A DNA stretch of 64,000 nucleotides, taken from the NCBI RefSeq assembly GCF_029382255.1, contig NZ_JARLLG010000001.1, forward strand, positions 496,001-560,000, in the 5' to 3' direction. Position 1 is the stretch's first letter. Each line of letters starts with the position of its first letter. The notes under the pieces are model-generated. The model did not search any database and was not told the origin of the DNA. It saw only the letters and a program-made list of their open reading frames with translations. Below, one piece after another: positions 48,552-56,803 of the stretch. The translations under genes were made by a program, and so were the position numbers. Origin of the DNA: Isoptericola croceus. Its GTDB lineage: Bacteria > Actinomycetota > Actinomycetes > Actinomycetales > Cellulomonadaceae.

Positions 48552-49714
48552 AGCGAGATCTCCGGCACGTCGAGGCGACGGCCCTCGGCCGACGACTGCA
48601 GGCCGAGCTCGGCGAGCTGCACGCCGCGGGCGGCCGAGAGCAGGTCGAAGCGGTGCTCGCGCCCGGCGACGACGTCGCGCAGGAACTCCTCCCACTGCAG
48701 CTTGAAGCCGTTGTCGAGCTCGGCGTTCGCGGGGACGTCCTGCCACTGGTCGCGGAACGGCTCGGTGACGGGCAGGTCCGGGTTCCACACGGGCTTGGGC
48801 GTGTGGGCGCGCTGCTGGGCGACGCACTGGCGCAGCCCGGCGACGGCGGAGCCGTGGGTGCCGTCGATCTGGAACTCGACGAGCTCGTCGCGGTAGACGC
48901 GCACGGCCCACGAGGAGTTGATCTGCGCCACGACCGGGTCGCCACCGGGGGTCTCGATCTCGAAGATGCCGTACGCGGCGTCGTCGGCGGTGGCGTCGTA
49001 CTGCTTGCCCTGCTCGTCCCAACGGGTGGGGATGTGCGTGACCGTCTGCGCGTTGACCGTCCGGACCTGGCCGAGGATGCCCTCGAGGACGTAGTTCCAG
49101 TGGCAGAACATGTCCGTGGTCATGCCACCGCCGTCCTCCTTGCGGTAGTTCCACGAGGGGCGCTGGGCGGGCTGGACGTCGCCCTCGAACACCCAGTAGC
49201 CGAACTCGCCGCGCAGGGACAGGATGCGGCCGAAGAACCCCTCGTCCACGAGGCGGCGGAGCTTGACCAGGCCCGGCAGGTAGAGCTTGTCGTGCACGAC
49301 GCCGGCGGTCACGCCGGTCTCCTCCCGGAGCTTCGCGAGGTCGATCGCCTCGGTGAGGGTCTCCGCGGTCGGCTTCTCGGTGTAGACGTGCTTGCCGGCC
49401 CGCATCGCCTTGGCCAGGGTCTCGGCGCGCAGGTTGGTCATCGCGGCGTCGAACACGATGTCGGTGTCGTCGGCGTGGATCATGCCGTCGAGGTCGGTCG
49501 TGTACTCGGCGATGTCGTGCTGCTTCGCGAGGTCGGCGAGCTTGGACTCGTTGCGGCCCACCAGGATCGGCTCGACCTGGACGCGGGTGCCGTCGGCGAG
49601 CTCGACACCGCCCTGCTCGCGGATGGGCAGGATCGAGCGCAGCAGGTGCTGGCGGTAGCCCATGCGGCCGGTCACGCCGTTCATGGCGATGCGCAGGGTG
49701 CGGGTGGTGCTCAC
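48548..49714 (-). CDS. Gfo/Idh/MocA-family oxidoreductase
   Basis: A 388-residue sugar dehydrogenase. The nucleotide motif MNGVTGRMGYRQHL (about 11-24) is unusual, reading GVTGRMG instead of GxGxxG. EKP with Lys114 (VYTEKPTAET) and DGGGMTTDMFCHWNYVLEGILG with the catalytic His region follow. AAGGAG precedes GTG 49714. It heads the oxidoreductase-DUF993-isomerase operon, divergent from a LacI gene with a shared operator. This family oxidises sugar or inositol hydroxyls, often to 3-keto sugars. Confidence 0.88.
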   Translation of the reverse strand: MSTTRTLRIAMNGVTGRMGYRQHLLRSILPIREQGGVELADGTRVQVEPILVGRNESKLADLAKQHDIAEYTTDLDGMIHADDTDIVFDAAMTNLRAETLAKAMRAGKHVYTEKPTAETLTEAIDLAKLREETGVTAGVVHDKLYLPGLVKLRRLVDEGFFGRILSLRGEFGYWVFEGDVQPAQRPSWNYRKEDGGGMTTDMFCHWNYVLEGILGQVRTVNAQTVTHIPTRWDEQGKQYDATADDAAYGIFEIETPGGDPVVAQINSSWAVRVYRDELVEFQIDGTHGSAVAGLRQCVAQQRAHTPKPVWNPDLPVTEPFRDQWQDVPANAELDNGFKLQWEEFLRDVVAGREHRFDLLSAARGVQLAELGLQSSAEGRRLDVPEISL

Positions 49715-49773
49715 TCGGGGACTCCTTCGTCGGGGCACCGGCTCGGTGCTCGTCGCGTGCTCGCGCTCCGGTC

Positions 49774-49787
49774 GGAATGCGCTTTCC
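49774..49787. promoter_or_regulatory. LacI operator between the oxidoreductase operon and its LacI gene
   Basis: GGAATGCGCTTTCC is palindromic except at the fifth base pair and has a central CG. It is the only clear palindrome in the 173-bp divergent region, so it is the probable target of the adjacent LacI protein. Confidence 0.7.
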
Positions 49788-49887
49788 ATGTCCACGGTAA
49801 GGTGTCTGCGACGGCGCGTCAAGCAGCCGTCACCCGGCCCGGGCGACGACGACCCGCACCGGGGCCGCAGCGGACGAGGAGGTGCCC

Positions 49888-50910
49888 GTGGCCCGACCAC
49901 GGCTGCAGGACGTCGCGAACCATGCCGGGGTCTCCCTGGCGACCGCTTCGCGAGTCCTCAACGGGTCGTCGCGACAGCCCGGCCCCGAGCTCGTCGAGCG
50001 CGTGCGTGCCGCTGCCGCCGACCTCGGCTACGTGGTGAACGCGCAGGCCCAGGCGTTGGCCAGGTCACGCACGGGCCTGCTCGGACTGGTCGTGCAGGAC
50101 ATCTCCGACCCGTACTTCTCCACGATCGCGGCCGGCGCGCAGGCTGCGGCCCGCGAGCACGGCCGCATGGTGCTCCTCGCCTCGACCGAACGGGACCCCG
50201 ACGCGGAGCGGGACGCCGTCGCAGCCTTCGCCGCGCACCGCGTGGACGCCATCGTCGTGGCGGGTACCCGGTGGTCGCCGGAGGAGGACGCGCCCGTGGC
50301 CGACGAGCTCGTCGCGTTCGAGGCCGGCGGAGGGCGCGCCGTCGTGGTCGGGCAGCCGCTCGGTCCGGCACAGGTGATCCGTCCGCCGAACGCCGCAGGT
50401 GCCGCCGACCTCGCCGCCGCCCTGCACGAGCAGGGCCACCGCCGGTTCGTGCTGCTCAGTGCGCCCGAGCGCGTCGTCACGGCCCAGGAGCGAGCCGGGG
50501 CGTTCGCCGACGCCGTCGCCGCCAGCGGGGGAGAGGTGCTCGAGGTCATCGAGCAGCAGTTCTCCCGCGACGGCGGCTACGCGGCCGGTGACCGCGTCGC
50601 CGCGATCGCCCGTGAGTCGGCCGACGCCGGGCTCGACGCGCCCTGCGTGTTCGCCGTCACCGACGTCATGGCGATCGGGCTCATCGCGCGGCTGCGGGAC
50701 CTGGCCGTGGCCGTGCCAGACGACGTCCGCGTCGCCGGGTTCGACGACATCCCCACGCTGCGCGACCACGTGCCGTCGGTCACCACCGTGTCCATCCCTC
50801 TGGAGGAGATGGGGCGCCTGGCCGTCGCCGCCGCGGTCGCGGAGGAAGGCGCCGGGGCGGGTGCCGCCGTCGGGCACGAGGTCGTGCTGCGGGAGTCGAC
50901 CGCGCGCTGA
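49888..50910 (+). CDS. LacI-family regulator of the oxidoreductase/DUF993 operon
   Basis: A 340-residue LacI protein. HTH RLQDVANHAGVSLATASRVLNGSS and hinge ALARSRTG, then the ligand domain (VVQDISDPYFSTIAAGAQ, FAVTDVMAIGLIARLR, VAGFDDIPTLRDHVPSVTTV). GTG 49888 is chosen because GAGGAGG lies five bases before it. Its divergent position makes it the likely local repressor. The inducer would be the unknown substrate of the operon. It converges with the glycosyltransferase gene with only 6 bp between the stops. Confidence 0.92.
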   Translation: MARPRLQDVANHAGVSLATASRVLNGSSRQPGPELVERVRAAAADLGYVVNAQAQALARSRTGLLGLVVQDISDPYFSTIAAGAQAAAREHGRMVLLASTERDPDAERDAVAAFAAHRVDAIVVAGTRWSPEEDAPVADELVAFEAGGGRAVVVGQPLGPAQVIRPPNAAGAADLAAALHEQGHRRFVLLSAPERVVTAQERAGAFADAVAASGGEVLEVIEQQFSRDGGYAAGDRVAAIARESADAGLDAPCVFAVTDVMAIGLIARLRDLAVAVPDDVRVAGFDDIPTLRDHVPSVTTVSIPLEEMGRLAVAAAVAEEGAGAGAAVGHEVVLRESTAR

Positions 50911-50916
50911 CCAGCC

Positions 50917-52128
50917 TCAGGCTGCGATGCGCAGCCCCGTGCCGCGCACGGCCTGCTCGAGGACCTGGGCGTAGCCGGACAGCATCCGCACGTGGCTGAA
51001 CCGCTGCCGGGCTGCCGTCAGCGCGCCCCGCAGGTCGCCGCGGCGGGCCGCGGCCTCGATCCACGTCTCGGCGATCTCGTCCGCGTCGAACCCGGTGACG
51101 AACCCGATGCCCGCCACCAGCCGGGCGCTGTCACCCACGGGGGTGGTCACCGGGATCGCACCGCACATCGCACCCTCGATGAGGCACAGCGGCGCGGCCT
51201 CCCCGAAGGCGGAGGTGAGCGCCACGACGTCGGCCATCGCGTAGACGTGCTCCATGTCGCGCCGCACACCCTGCGGGTGCACCCGTCGCAGCAGGTCGGG
51301 ACGATCGGCGAACGACTCGTCGAGATCCGCCACGAGCCCGGGGTTGTCCAGTGCCATCCCGGCGCCGCACATCATCACGTGGCCGTGGTCGTCGCGCTCG
51401 AGGAACTCCCGCGCCGCCGCGATGAACAGGCGGGGGTTCTTCATGGCGTCGTAGCGGGCCGCGTAGACGACCAGCGTGGCGTCGGCCGGGATGCCCGCCT
51501 GGCCCCGCAGGGCCATCCGGCGGGCGCGGCGCAGCGGGTGGAACCGGGTCAGGTCGATGCCGTTGGGCACCACCCGCAGCAGGTGCTCCGGGATGCCAGC
51601 CGCGGCGTAGGCCTCCCGGGTCGACTCCGCGCAGCAGACAGCGGCGGCGAGCAGCCCGCTGTCCGCGGCCGCGCGCAGGTCGTCCAGCGCCGTGCCGGAG
51701 TGCTCGGGGTCGGAGCGGTGCAGGCACGCGACGACGGGCCGCTGCGGGAAGCCCGCGTGGTTGGCCAGCCGCAGCGGCTGCTCCTTGAGGGACATCACGA
51801 CGTCGACCCCCGTGGCCTCGCGCGCCGCGATCTCCATCTCGGCGTCGGTGAAGCGGCGGGGGTCGTGGTCACCGTCCGTGGAGCGGCCCAGCGTGGAGAT
51901 GCGGACCCCGGCGGCACGCAGGGCGCGGAACCGGGGGTCGTCCTCCATGCGTTGCAGCATCGTCTCGCGGCGCACCGCGCTGTGCAGGCTCAGCGCCGAG
52001 TGCTGCTGGTGGCCGTGGGCGTGCAACCCCGCGACCACCGTCGAGTGCAGCACCCGGGCGCCGCCGGAGAAGAAGCCCTCGTAGAGGGACAGGACACGCA
52101 GCGAACTGTGCTCGAACACGGCGACCAC
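50917..52128 (-). CDS. GT4-type glycosyltransferase
   Basis: A 403-residue GT-B glycosyltransferase of family GT4. The N-terminal half (LSLYEGFFSGGARVLHSTVVAGLHAHGHQ) resembles acceptor domains. VVPNGIDLTRFHP is the inter-domain motif. VVYAARYDAMKNPRLFIAAA starts the donor domain. The EX7E motif is the Glu pair in GEAAPLCLIEGAMCGAIPV. No membrane segment is seen. It stands alone next to a uridine-kinase-like gene. Possible roles are capsule, glycolipid or trehalose-like sugar synthesis; nothing nearby decides. Confidence 0.87.
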   Translation of the reverse strand: MVAVFEHSSLRVLSLYEGFFSGGARVLHSTVVAGLHAHGHQQHSALSLHSAVRRETMLQRMEDDPRFRALRAAGVRISTLGRSTDGDHDPRRFTDAEMEIAAREATGVDVVMSLKEQPLRLANHAGFPQRPVVACLHRSDPEHSGTALDDLRAAADSGLLAAAVCCAESTREAYAAAGIPEHLLRVVPNGIDLTRFHPLRRARRMALRGQAGIPADATLVVYAARYDAMKNPRLFIAAAREFLERDDHGHVMMCGAGMALDNPGLVADLDESFADRPDLLRRVHPQGVRRDMEHVYAMADVVALTSAFGEAAPLCLIEGAMCGAIPVTTPVGDSARLVAGIGFVTGFDADEIAETWIEAAARRGDLRGALTAARQRFSHVRMLSGYAQVLEQAVRGTGLRIAA

Positions 52129-52229
52129 CTCCTGGCACCAGCGTGGGGCCGCGTGATGTGGAGCGAGTGACCTGCGTGTTACGTCCTCATGACACTTTCG
52201 GGAGATGTCGTGGGAGGACGACGACGGCG

Positions 52230-52286
52230 CGAGCGTCTCTGTTCGTCAGGATTCAGCGGCGCGATCCTGACGAACAGAGACGCTCG
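52230..52286. repeat. Palindrome F between kinase and glycosyltransferase genes
   Basis: Perfect 23-bp arms (left arm begins CGAGCGTCTCTGTTCGTCAG) with an 11-base loop, 11 bp past the 3' end of the uridine-kinase-like gene. The arm is related to that of palindrome E inside rhaB. Confidence 0.88.
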
Positions 52287-52296
52287 TGCACGGCGC

Positions 52297-52920
52297 TCAC
52301 CGCCGGATGAGCCGGATGTCCCGCTCCGCTTGTGCGGGCGTCGCAGCGCGGCACCCGAGGCTCGTCCAGCGCCGCACGAGCGTGGGCTCCGCACGCAGGA
52401 GCCCCCAGCCGCGCCGCAGCAGGGTGGGCAGCGGCTTGCGGGCCTCGGCGACGTCGCGCAGGAGACGGAACCAGAAGGTGACGAGCCGCGGGCGGACCAG
52501 GCAGACGGCGTCGGCGAGGAATCCCTCGGCCCGGCACGCGGCGACCAGCTCCGCCGCGAAGACCCCCTCGGCGACGACCAGCGGCTCGTCGCCCGTCTCC
52601 ACCACGGCGGTACCGGTGCGGCGCGAGCTGGGGATGTCGTAGACGGGCACCTCCGCACGTCCCGTGGTGGCGAGCGCCCGCAGGGCGTCCAGCGCGCCCT
52701 CGTGGTCCCAGCTGGCCGGGTCGTCCCAGTCGACGATCCCGTAGGCGTGCGGCATCCCCGGGTGGTCGGCGTCGCGGTAGAAGTCGTCGAGCATCACCAC
52801 GGGCAGCCCCAGGCGGCGGGTGAGCGCGGACTTGCCGCTGCCCGACGGTCCCGTGAGGAGCACGATCCGCACGGCAGGGCGGCGAGCCTCGGGCGGCACG
52901 TCGAAGAGTGCATCGGTCAC
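52297..52920 (-). CDS. Uridine-kinase-like P-loop kinase
   Basis: A 207-residue P-loop protein with Walker A GPSGSGKS at 24-31, LPVVMLDDFYRDAD (the typical DDFY of uridine/phosphoribulokinase-like proteins), DWDDPASWDHEGALDAL, and VVAEGVFAAELVAAC as Walker-B-like. It belongs to the actinobacterial 'uridine kinase family / ATP-binding protein' group. Its real substrate (nucleoside, pantothenate or sugar) is not known. It lies downstream of lutC after a repeat-containing gap and may have its own promoter. Confidence 0.8.
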   Translation of the reverse strand: MTDALFDVPPEARRPAVRIVLLTGPSGSGKSALTRRLGLPVVMLDDFYRDADHPGMPHAYGIVDWDDPASWDHEGALDALRALATTGRAEVPVYDIPSSRRTGTAVVETGDEPLVVAEGVFAAELVAACRAEGFLADAVCLVRPRLVTFWFRLLRDVAEARKPLPTLLRRGWGLLRAEPTLVRRWTSLGCRAATPAQAERDIRLIRR

Positions 52921-52944
52921 GGGGAGCCATTCTCCCCGATCCCG

Positions 52945-52977
52945 AGCGCTACCTCGCGATCTTGTGCGCTACCTCGC
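52945..52977 (-). repeat. Two tandem AGCGCTACCTCGC-type repeats after lutC
   Basis: AGCGCTACCTCGCG at 52945 and GTGCGCTACCTCGC at 52964 (exact reverse complement of the motif at the uxuB end, 23784 and 23825) occupy the 65-bp gap after the lutC stop. Confidence 0.65.
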
Positions 52978-52985
52978 GGGGCGGG

Positions 52986-53663
52986 TCAGGTGACCAGCAC
53001 GACGTGCAGGGTGCGCGGGCCGTGCACGCCCTCGACCCGGTCGAGCTCGATGTCGCTGGTGGCGCTCGGTCCGGAGATCCACGTCTGCGGGCGCTCGGGG
53101 TGCGCCGCCAGGACCCGTACGGCCTCGGGGATCGTCTCGACCACCTGGTCCGCGAGCACCACGCACACGTGCACGTCAGGGACCAGCGAGATCGCGCGGC
53201 GTCCCTGGTCGGGCTCGCCGTCGAGCACGATCGTGCCGGTCTCCGAGCACGACACACGGGCAGCGGTCAGCACCGCGCCGATCGCGTCGAGGTCCAGGGC
53301 ACTGAGCGGCGCGCCAGGGTCGTCCCGGTGCACGACGACGGCGTCACCCGTCGCCCCCAGCCAGGCGTCGTCGAGCCCGGGCGGCACGACGACGGAGCCG
53401 GCGTCGGCGAGGATCTCGCCGATCGCCGTGGGCAGGTCGTCCGCCGGCACCTGCCGCACGTGAGCCTTGTAGTCGACCAGCCGGTCGACGAGCTGCGTGA
53501 GCACCTGGGCCGAGCCGGGGCCGTGCTCGCCGGCCGCGCGGTACGCCCGGGGCACCGCCACGGCCGCCGGCGCGGTGCCGACCCGTCCGGCCGCCGTCGT
53601 GCCCACGCCGGAACCGCCGAGCGCGGCCCGCACCTGGTTCAGCACGTCCTCGCGCGCGCTCAT
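52986..53663 (-). CDS. lutC: Lactate utilisation protein C
   Basis: A 225-residue LUD-domain protein, third subunit of the LutABC L-lactate oxidase complex. The C-terminal half has the family pattern CSETGTIVLDGEPDQGRRAISLVPDVHVCVV and WISGPSATSDIELDRVEGVHGPRTLHVVLV. The N-terminal part contains a low-complexity Ala/Gly stretch (about 15-50). It overlaps the lutB stop (ATGA). Confidence 0.93.
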   Translation of the reverse strand: MSAREDVLNQVRAALGGSGVGTTAAGRVGTAPAAVAVPRAYRAAGEHGPGSAQVLTQLVDRLVDYKAHVRQVPADDLPTAIGEILADAGSVVVPPGLDDAWLGATGDAVVVHRDDPGAPLSALDLDAIGAVLTAARVSCSETGTIVLDGEPDQGRRAISLVPDVHVCVVLADQVVETIPEAVRVLAAHPERPQTWISGPSATSDIELDRVEGVHGPRTLHVVLVT

Positions 53664-55231
53664 CGCTCGTCCTCCTCGCGGGAAGCCCACCACTGCCGGA
53701 AGGTCTCGTCGGGCGGTGCCGGCAGGTCGCGTTCCCGGGTCCACGCCGACACGGGCGGCGGAGCCTTCGAGATCACCCCGTCCCGTCCGCCCAGCCGGTG
53801 GCCCAGCGTCGCGGCGCGACCTGCGAGCCCGAACCGGCCGCCGTCGGACATCACCCAGGACGCCGCCTTCATGGCTGCCCGCCAGGGGTCGACCTTGTGC
53901 TTGCCGCGGTCGGCGTCCACCTCGCGGGCGCGCAGGTCGACCAGGATGGACGGGATGTCGATCTTGACCGGGCACACGTCGTAGCAGGCGCCGCACAGCG
54001 TCGAGGCGTAGGGCAGCGAGGCGTTGACGTCGTCCGCGCCGGAGACACCGCCGGACGCCGCCGTGAGCTGTGGGGTGAGGATCGCGCCGATCGGGCCGGG
54101 GTAGACCGAGCCGTAGGCGTGCCCGCCGACCCGCTCGTACACCGGGCACACGTTGAGGCACGCCGAGCAGCGGATGCAGTGCAGCGCTGCCCGTCCCACC
54201 TCGTCGGCGAGGACGTCGGTGCGCCCGTTGTCGAGCAGCACGAGGTGGAACTCCTGCGGTCCGTCGCCGGGGGTGACGCCCGTCCACAGCGAGGTGTACG
54301 GGTTCATCCGCTCGCCGGTGGAGGATCGCGGCAGGAGCTGCAGGAACACCTCGAGGTCGGTGTAGGTGGGGATCAGCTTCTCGATGCCCATCACCGTCAC
54401 GAGGGTCTCGGGGAGCGTCAGGCACATGCGGCCGTTGCCCTCGGACTCCACCACGGCCAGGGTCCCGGTGTCCGCCACGCCGAAGTTGGCGCCGCTCACC
54501 GCGACCTTGGCCGAGAGGAACTTGCGCCGCAGGTGCGCGCGGGCCGCCATCGCGAGCTCGCGCGGGACGTCGGACAGGTCGGGCGGGGCGTCACCCATCC
54601 GGGCCAGGAAGATGTCGCGGATCTCGGCGCGGTTGCGGTGGATCGCCGGCACGAGGATGTGTGAGGGCATGTCGTCGGCGAGCTGGACGATGAGCTCGGC
54701 CAGGTCGGTCTCGATCGCGGCGATGCCCTCGTCCGCCAGGTGCTCGTTGAGGCCGATCTCCTGGGTGGCCATCGACTTGACCTTGACGACCTCGTCAGCG
54801 CCCTTGGCCTGCGCGATCTCGGTGACGATGCGGTTGGCCTCGGCGGCGTCCCGCGCCCAGTGCACGACGCCGCCGCGCGCGGTGACGTTCTCCTCGAGCT
54901 GGGCGAGCAGCTCGGGCAGCTCGGCCATGACGCGCTCCTTGAGCGCCGAGCCGGCGTCGCGCAGGGCCTCCCAGTCGGGCACCTCGCCGACGACGGCGGC
55001 GCGCTTGGCCCGGATCGTCGCTGTCGCATGACCCAGGTTCTTGCGCAGCTGGTCGTTCTTCAGGGTGTGCTTGGCCGCCGCCGGGAAGGACTCGCCCCAG
55101 CGCAGCGGCTCGTCCGGGTGGGGGACTGGACCCCAGGGCTCGGCGGCGCTCGCGGCCGGGGCGCCGTCGGACGCCGCGCCGCCGTCGGCCGAGCGCCGCC
55201 GCAGGCCGGGGAGACCGAGGAACGTGCTCAT
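53660..55231 (-). CDS. lutB: Lactate utilisation iron-sulfur protein B
   Basis: A 523-residue subunit with an N-terminal LUD domain (about 60-330; ANFGVADTGTLAVVESEGNGRM) and a 4Fe-4S ferredoxin segment with CIRCSACLNVCP (Cys352, 355, 358, 362) and CGACYDVCP (Cys413, 416, 420). It catalyses electron transfer in L-lactate to pyruvate oxidation together with LutA and LutC. An N-terminal Ala/Ser-rich stretch (13-35) is longer than usual. ATG 55231 overlaps the lutA stop. Confidence 0.95.
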   Translation of the reverse strand: MSTFLGLPGLRRRSADGGAASDGAPAASAAEPWGPVPHPDEPLRWGESFPAAAKHTLKNDQLRKNLGHATATIRAKRAAVVGEVPDWEALRDAGSALKERVMAELPELLAQLEENVTARGGVVHWARDAAEANRIVTEIAQAKGADEVVKVKSMATQEIGLNEHLADEGIAAIETDLAELIVQLADDMPSHILVPAIHRNRAEIRDIFLARMGDAPPDLSDVPRELAMAARAHLRRKFLSAKVAVSGANFGVADTGTLAVVESEGNGRMCLTLPETLVTVMGIEKLIPTYTDLEVFLQLLPRSSTGERMNPYTSLWTGVTPGDGPQEFHLVLLDNGRTDVLADEVGRAALHCIRCSACLNVCPVYERVGGHAYGSVYPGPIGAILTPQLTAASGGVSGADDVNASLPYASTLCGACYDVCPVKIDIPSILVDLRAREVDADRGKHKVDPWRAAMKAASWVMSDGGRFGLAGRAATLGHRLGGRDGVISKAPPPVSAWTRERDLPAPPDETFRQWWASREEDER

Positions 55232-56019
55232 CGGGCCACCTCCGCCGTGCGGACGTGGGGGAGTGGGGTGGGCGACTCGCGCGTCGAGGCGAGGATCTCC
55301 GCGAGGTGCAGGGTGCCGACGCCGGCGCGCTGGCGCGAGAGTCCGCCGCCGATGTGCATGAGGCAGGAGTAGTCGCCGGCGGTGAGGACCGACGCCTCGG
55401 TGGCGCGGACGTTGGCCGTCTTGTCCGCGAGCATCGCGCCGGAGGTGTCGGCGTTCTTCAGGGCGAACGTCCCGCCGAACCCGCAGCAGGACTCGGCGCC
55501 CGGGAGCTCGACGAGGTCGATGTCCGCCACCGCACGCAGCAGCTGCAGCGGCTTGTCGCCGACGCGCAGCATCCGCAGCGAGTGGCAGGTGGGGTGGTAG
55601 GTCACGCGGTGAGGGAACCAGGCGCCCACGTCGGTGACATCGAGGACGTCGACCAGCAGCTCGGACAGCTCGTACGTCTTGGCGCTCACGGCCTCGGCGG
55701 TGGTGGCGAGGTCGTCGAGGCCGGCCCGGCGGCAGACCATCGCCTGCTGGTGGCGGATCGACCCGGTGCACGAGCCGGAGGGGACGACGACGGCGTCCCA
55801 CTCGCCGTCGGCGACCGGGGCGAAGGTCTCGACGTGGTTGCGCACGACGGGGACGGCCTCGTCGAAGTACCCGGTGTTGACGTGCATCTGCCCGCAGCAC
55901 GCCTGGGCGCGGGGGAAAACGACGTCGTGACCGAGGCGTTCGAGCAGGCGCACGGTGGCGCGCGGCGCGCCGGGGAACATGGTGTCCGCGATGCAGGTCG
56001 CGGCCAGGGCGATGCGCAC
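55228..56019 (-). CDS. lutA: Lactate utilisation protein A (cysteine-rich CCG-domain)
   Basis: A 263-residue protein with two CCG domains: ACCGQMHVNTGY (Cys41/42) and ESCCGFGGTFALKN (Cys178/179), plus PSGSCTGSIRHQ and YHPTCHSLRML. These bind Fe-S clusters as in LutA and the glycolate oxidase subunit GlcF. First gene of the lutABC operon. Two LldR-type operators lie within 75 bp upstream. Confidence 0.95.
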   Translation of the reverse strand: MRIALAATCIADTMFPGAPRATVRLLERLGHDVVFPRAQACCGQMHVNTGYFDEAVPVVRNHVETFAPVADGEWDAVVVPSGSCTGSIRHQQAMVCRRAGLDDLATTAEAVSAKTYELSELLVDVLDVTDVGAWFPHRVTYHPTCHSLRMLRVGDKPLQLLRAVADIDLVELPGAESCCGFGGTFALKNADTSGAMLADKTANVRATEASVLTAGDYSCLMHIGGGLSRQRAGVGTLHLAEILASTRESPTPLPHVRTAEVAR

Positions 56020-56050
56020 GTCCGACTCCTTCGGCGGGCTGGCTTCCGTG

Positions 56051-56093
56051 TGGTCCGACCACTGTAGCCCACTCGACGGGTGTGGTCAGACCA
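56051..56093. promoter_or_regulatory. Tandem LldR operators between lutABC and lldR
   Basis: TGGTCCGACCA (56051-56061) and TGGTCAGACCA (56083-56093) are perfect TGGT-N3-ACCA sites, the known LldR/FadR-type lactate operator. Their centres are 32 bp apart, about three helical turns, so two dimers would bind on the same face of the helix. Confidence 0.88.
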
Positions 56094-56113
56094 AGCGCGG
56101 CTAGGATCGGCTC

Positions 56114-56803
56114 GTGCGCACCCACGAGAAGGTCCTGGCCCGGATCGAGTCCGACCTGGCCGCCGGCCGCTGGGCCCTGGGCGAGCGGCTCCCGGCCGAG
56201 CGGGCGCTGGCCGAAGAGCTCGGCGTCTCGCGCCCGTCCGTGCGCGAGGCCATCCGCATCCTCGAGGCGATGGGCATCATCCGTACCGCCGTCGGGTCCG
56301 GGCCCGACGCCGGAGCCACCGTCATCGACCGCCCCGCGGCCGGGCTCGGGGCGGCCGTCCGCCTGCACGTCGCCTCCGGGACGCTGCCCGTGCACGACGT
56401 CGTGGCGACGCGCGTGGCGCTCGAGACCTGGGCCGTGCGGGAGGCGGCGCTCGCGGCCGGCGCGGACGACGAGGCGGGGCGCCTCGTGCGCGAGATGTCA
56501 GCGCCCGGACTGGCGGTGGACGAGTTCGTCCGGCTGGATCAGGACTTCCACCTCACGATCGCGCGGCGGGCCGGCAACCAGCTTGTCGAGGCGATCCTGA
56601 CCGGCCTGCGCAGCGCCGTCCACGACTACGTGGCGCGCGGGGTCGCCGGGCTGCCCTCCTGGCCGGACACCGCGCGGCGGCTGTGCGCCGAGCACCAGCA
56701 GATCCTGGACGCCGTGACGGCGGGCGACGCGGACGGCGCCGAGCGGGCGACGCGCGACCACATCGTGGGGTTCTACCGCGAGACCGGGCTGGCCGGCGGC
56801 TGA
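56114..56803 (+). CDS. lldR: FadR-family lactate-responsive repressor
   Basis: A 229-residue GntR/FadR protein. HTH at about 20-68 (LPAERALAEELGVSRPSVREAIRILEAMGII) and the FCD domain (about 90-215; LDQDFHLTIARRAGNQLVEAIL, HQQILDAVTAGDADGAERATRDHI with metal-binding histidines). Divergent from lutABC with two TGGT-N3-ACCA operators between, which identifies it as the LldR-type repressor released by L-lactate. Its last 31 bp overlap the 3' end of the convergent epimerase gene. Confidence 0.92.
   Translation: MRTHEKVLARIESDLAAGRWALGERLPAERALAEELGVSRPSVREAIRILEAMGIIRTAVGSGPDAGATVIDRPAAGLGAAVRLHVASGTLPVHDVVATRVALETWAVREAALAAGADDEAGRLVREMSAPGLAVDEFVRLDQDFHLTIARRAGNQLVEAILTGLRSAVHDYVARGVAGLPSWPDTARRLCAEHQQILDAVTAGDADGAERATRDHIVGFYRETGLAGG

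Noticed and set aside
53660-56395. A single 911-codon protein covering lutB and upstream sequence
   Set aside because: The upstream part overprints lutA and lldR and is Arg/Pro-rich. The true lutB start at 55231 overlaps the lutA stop as ATGA.
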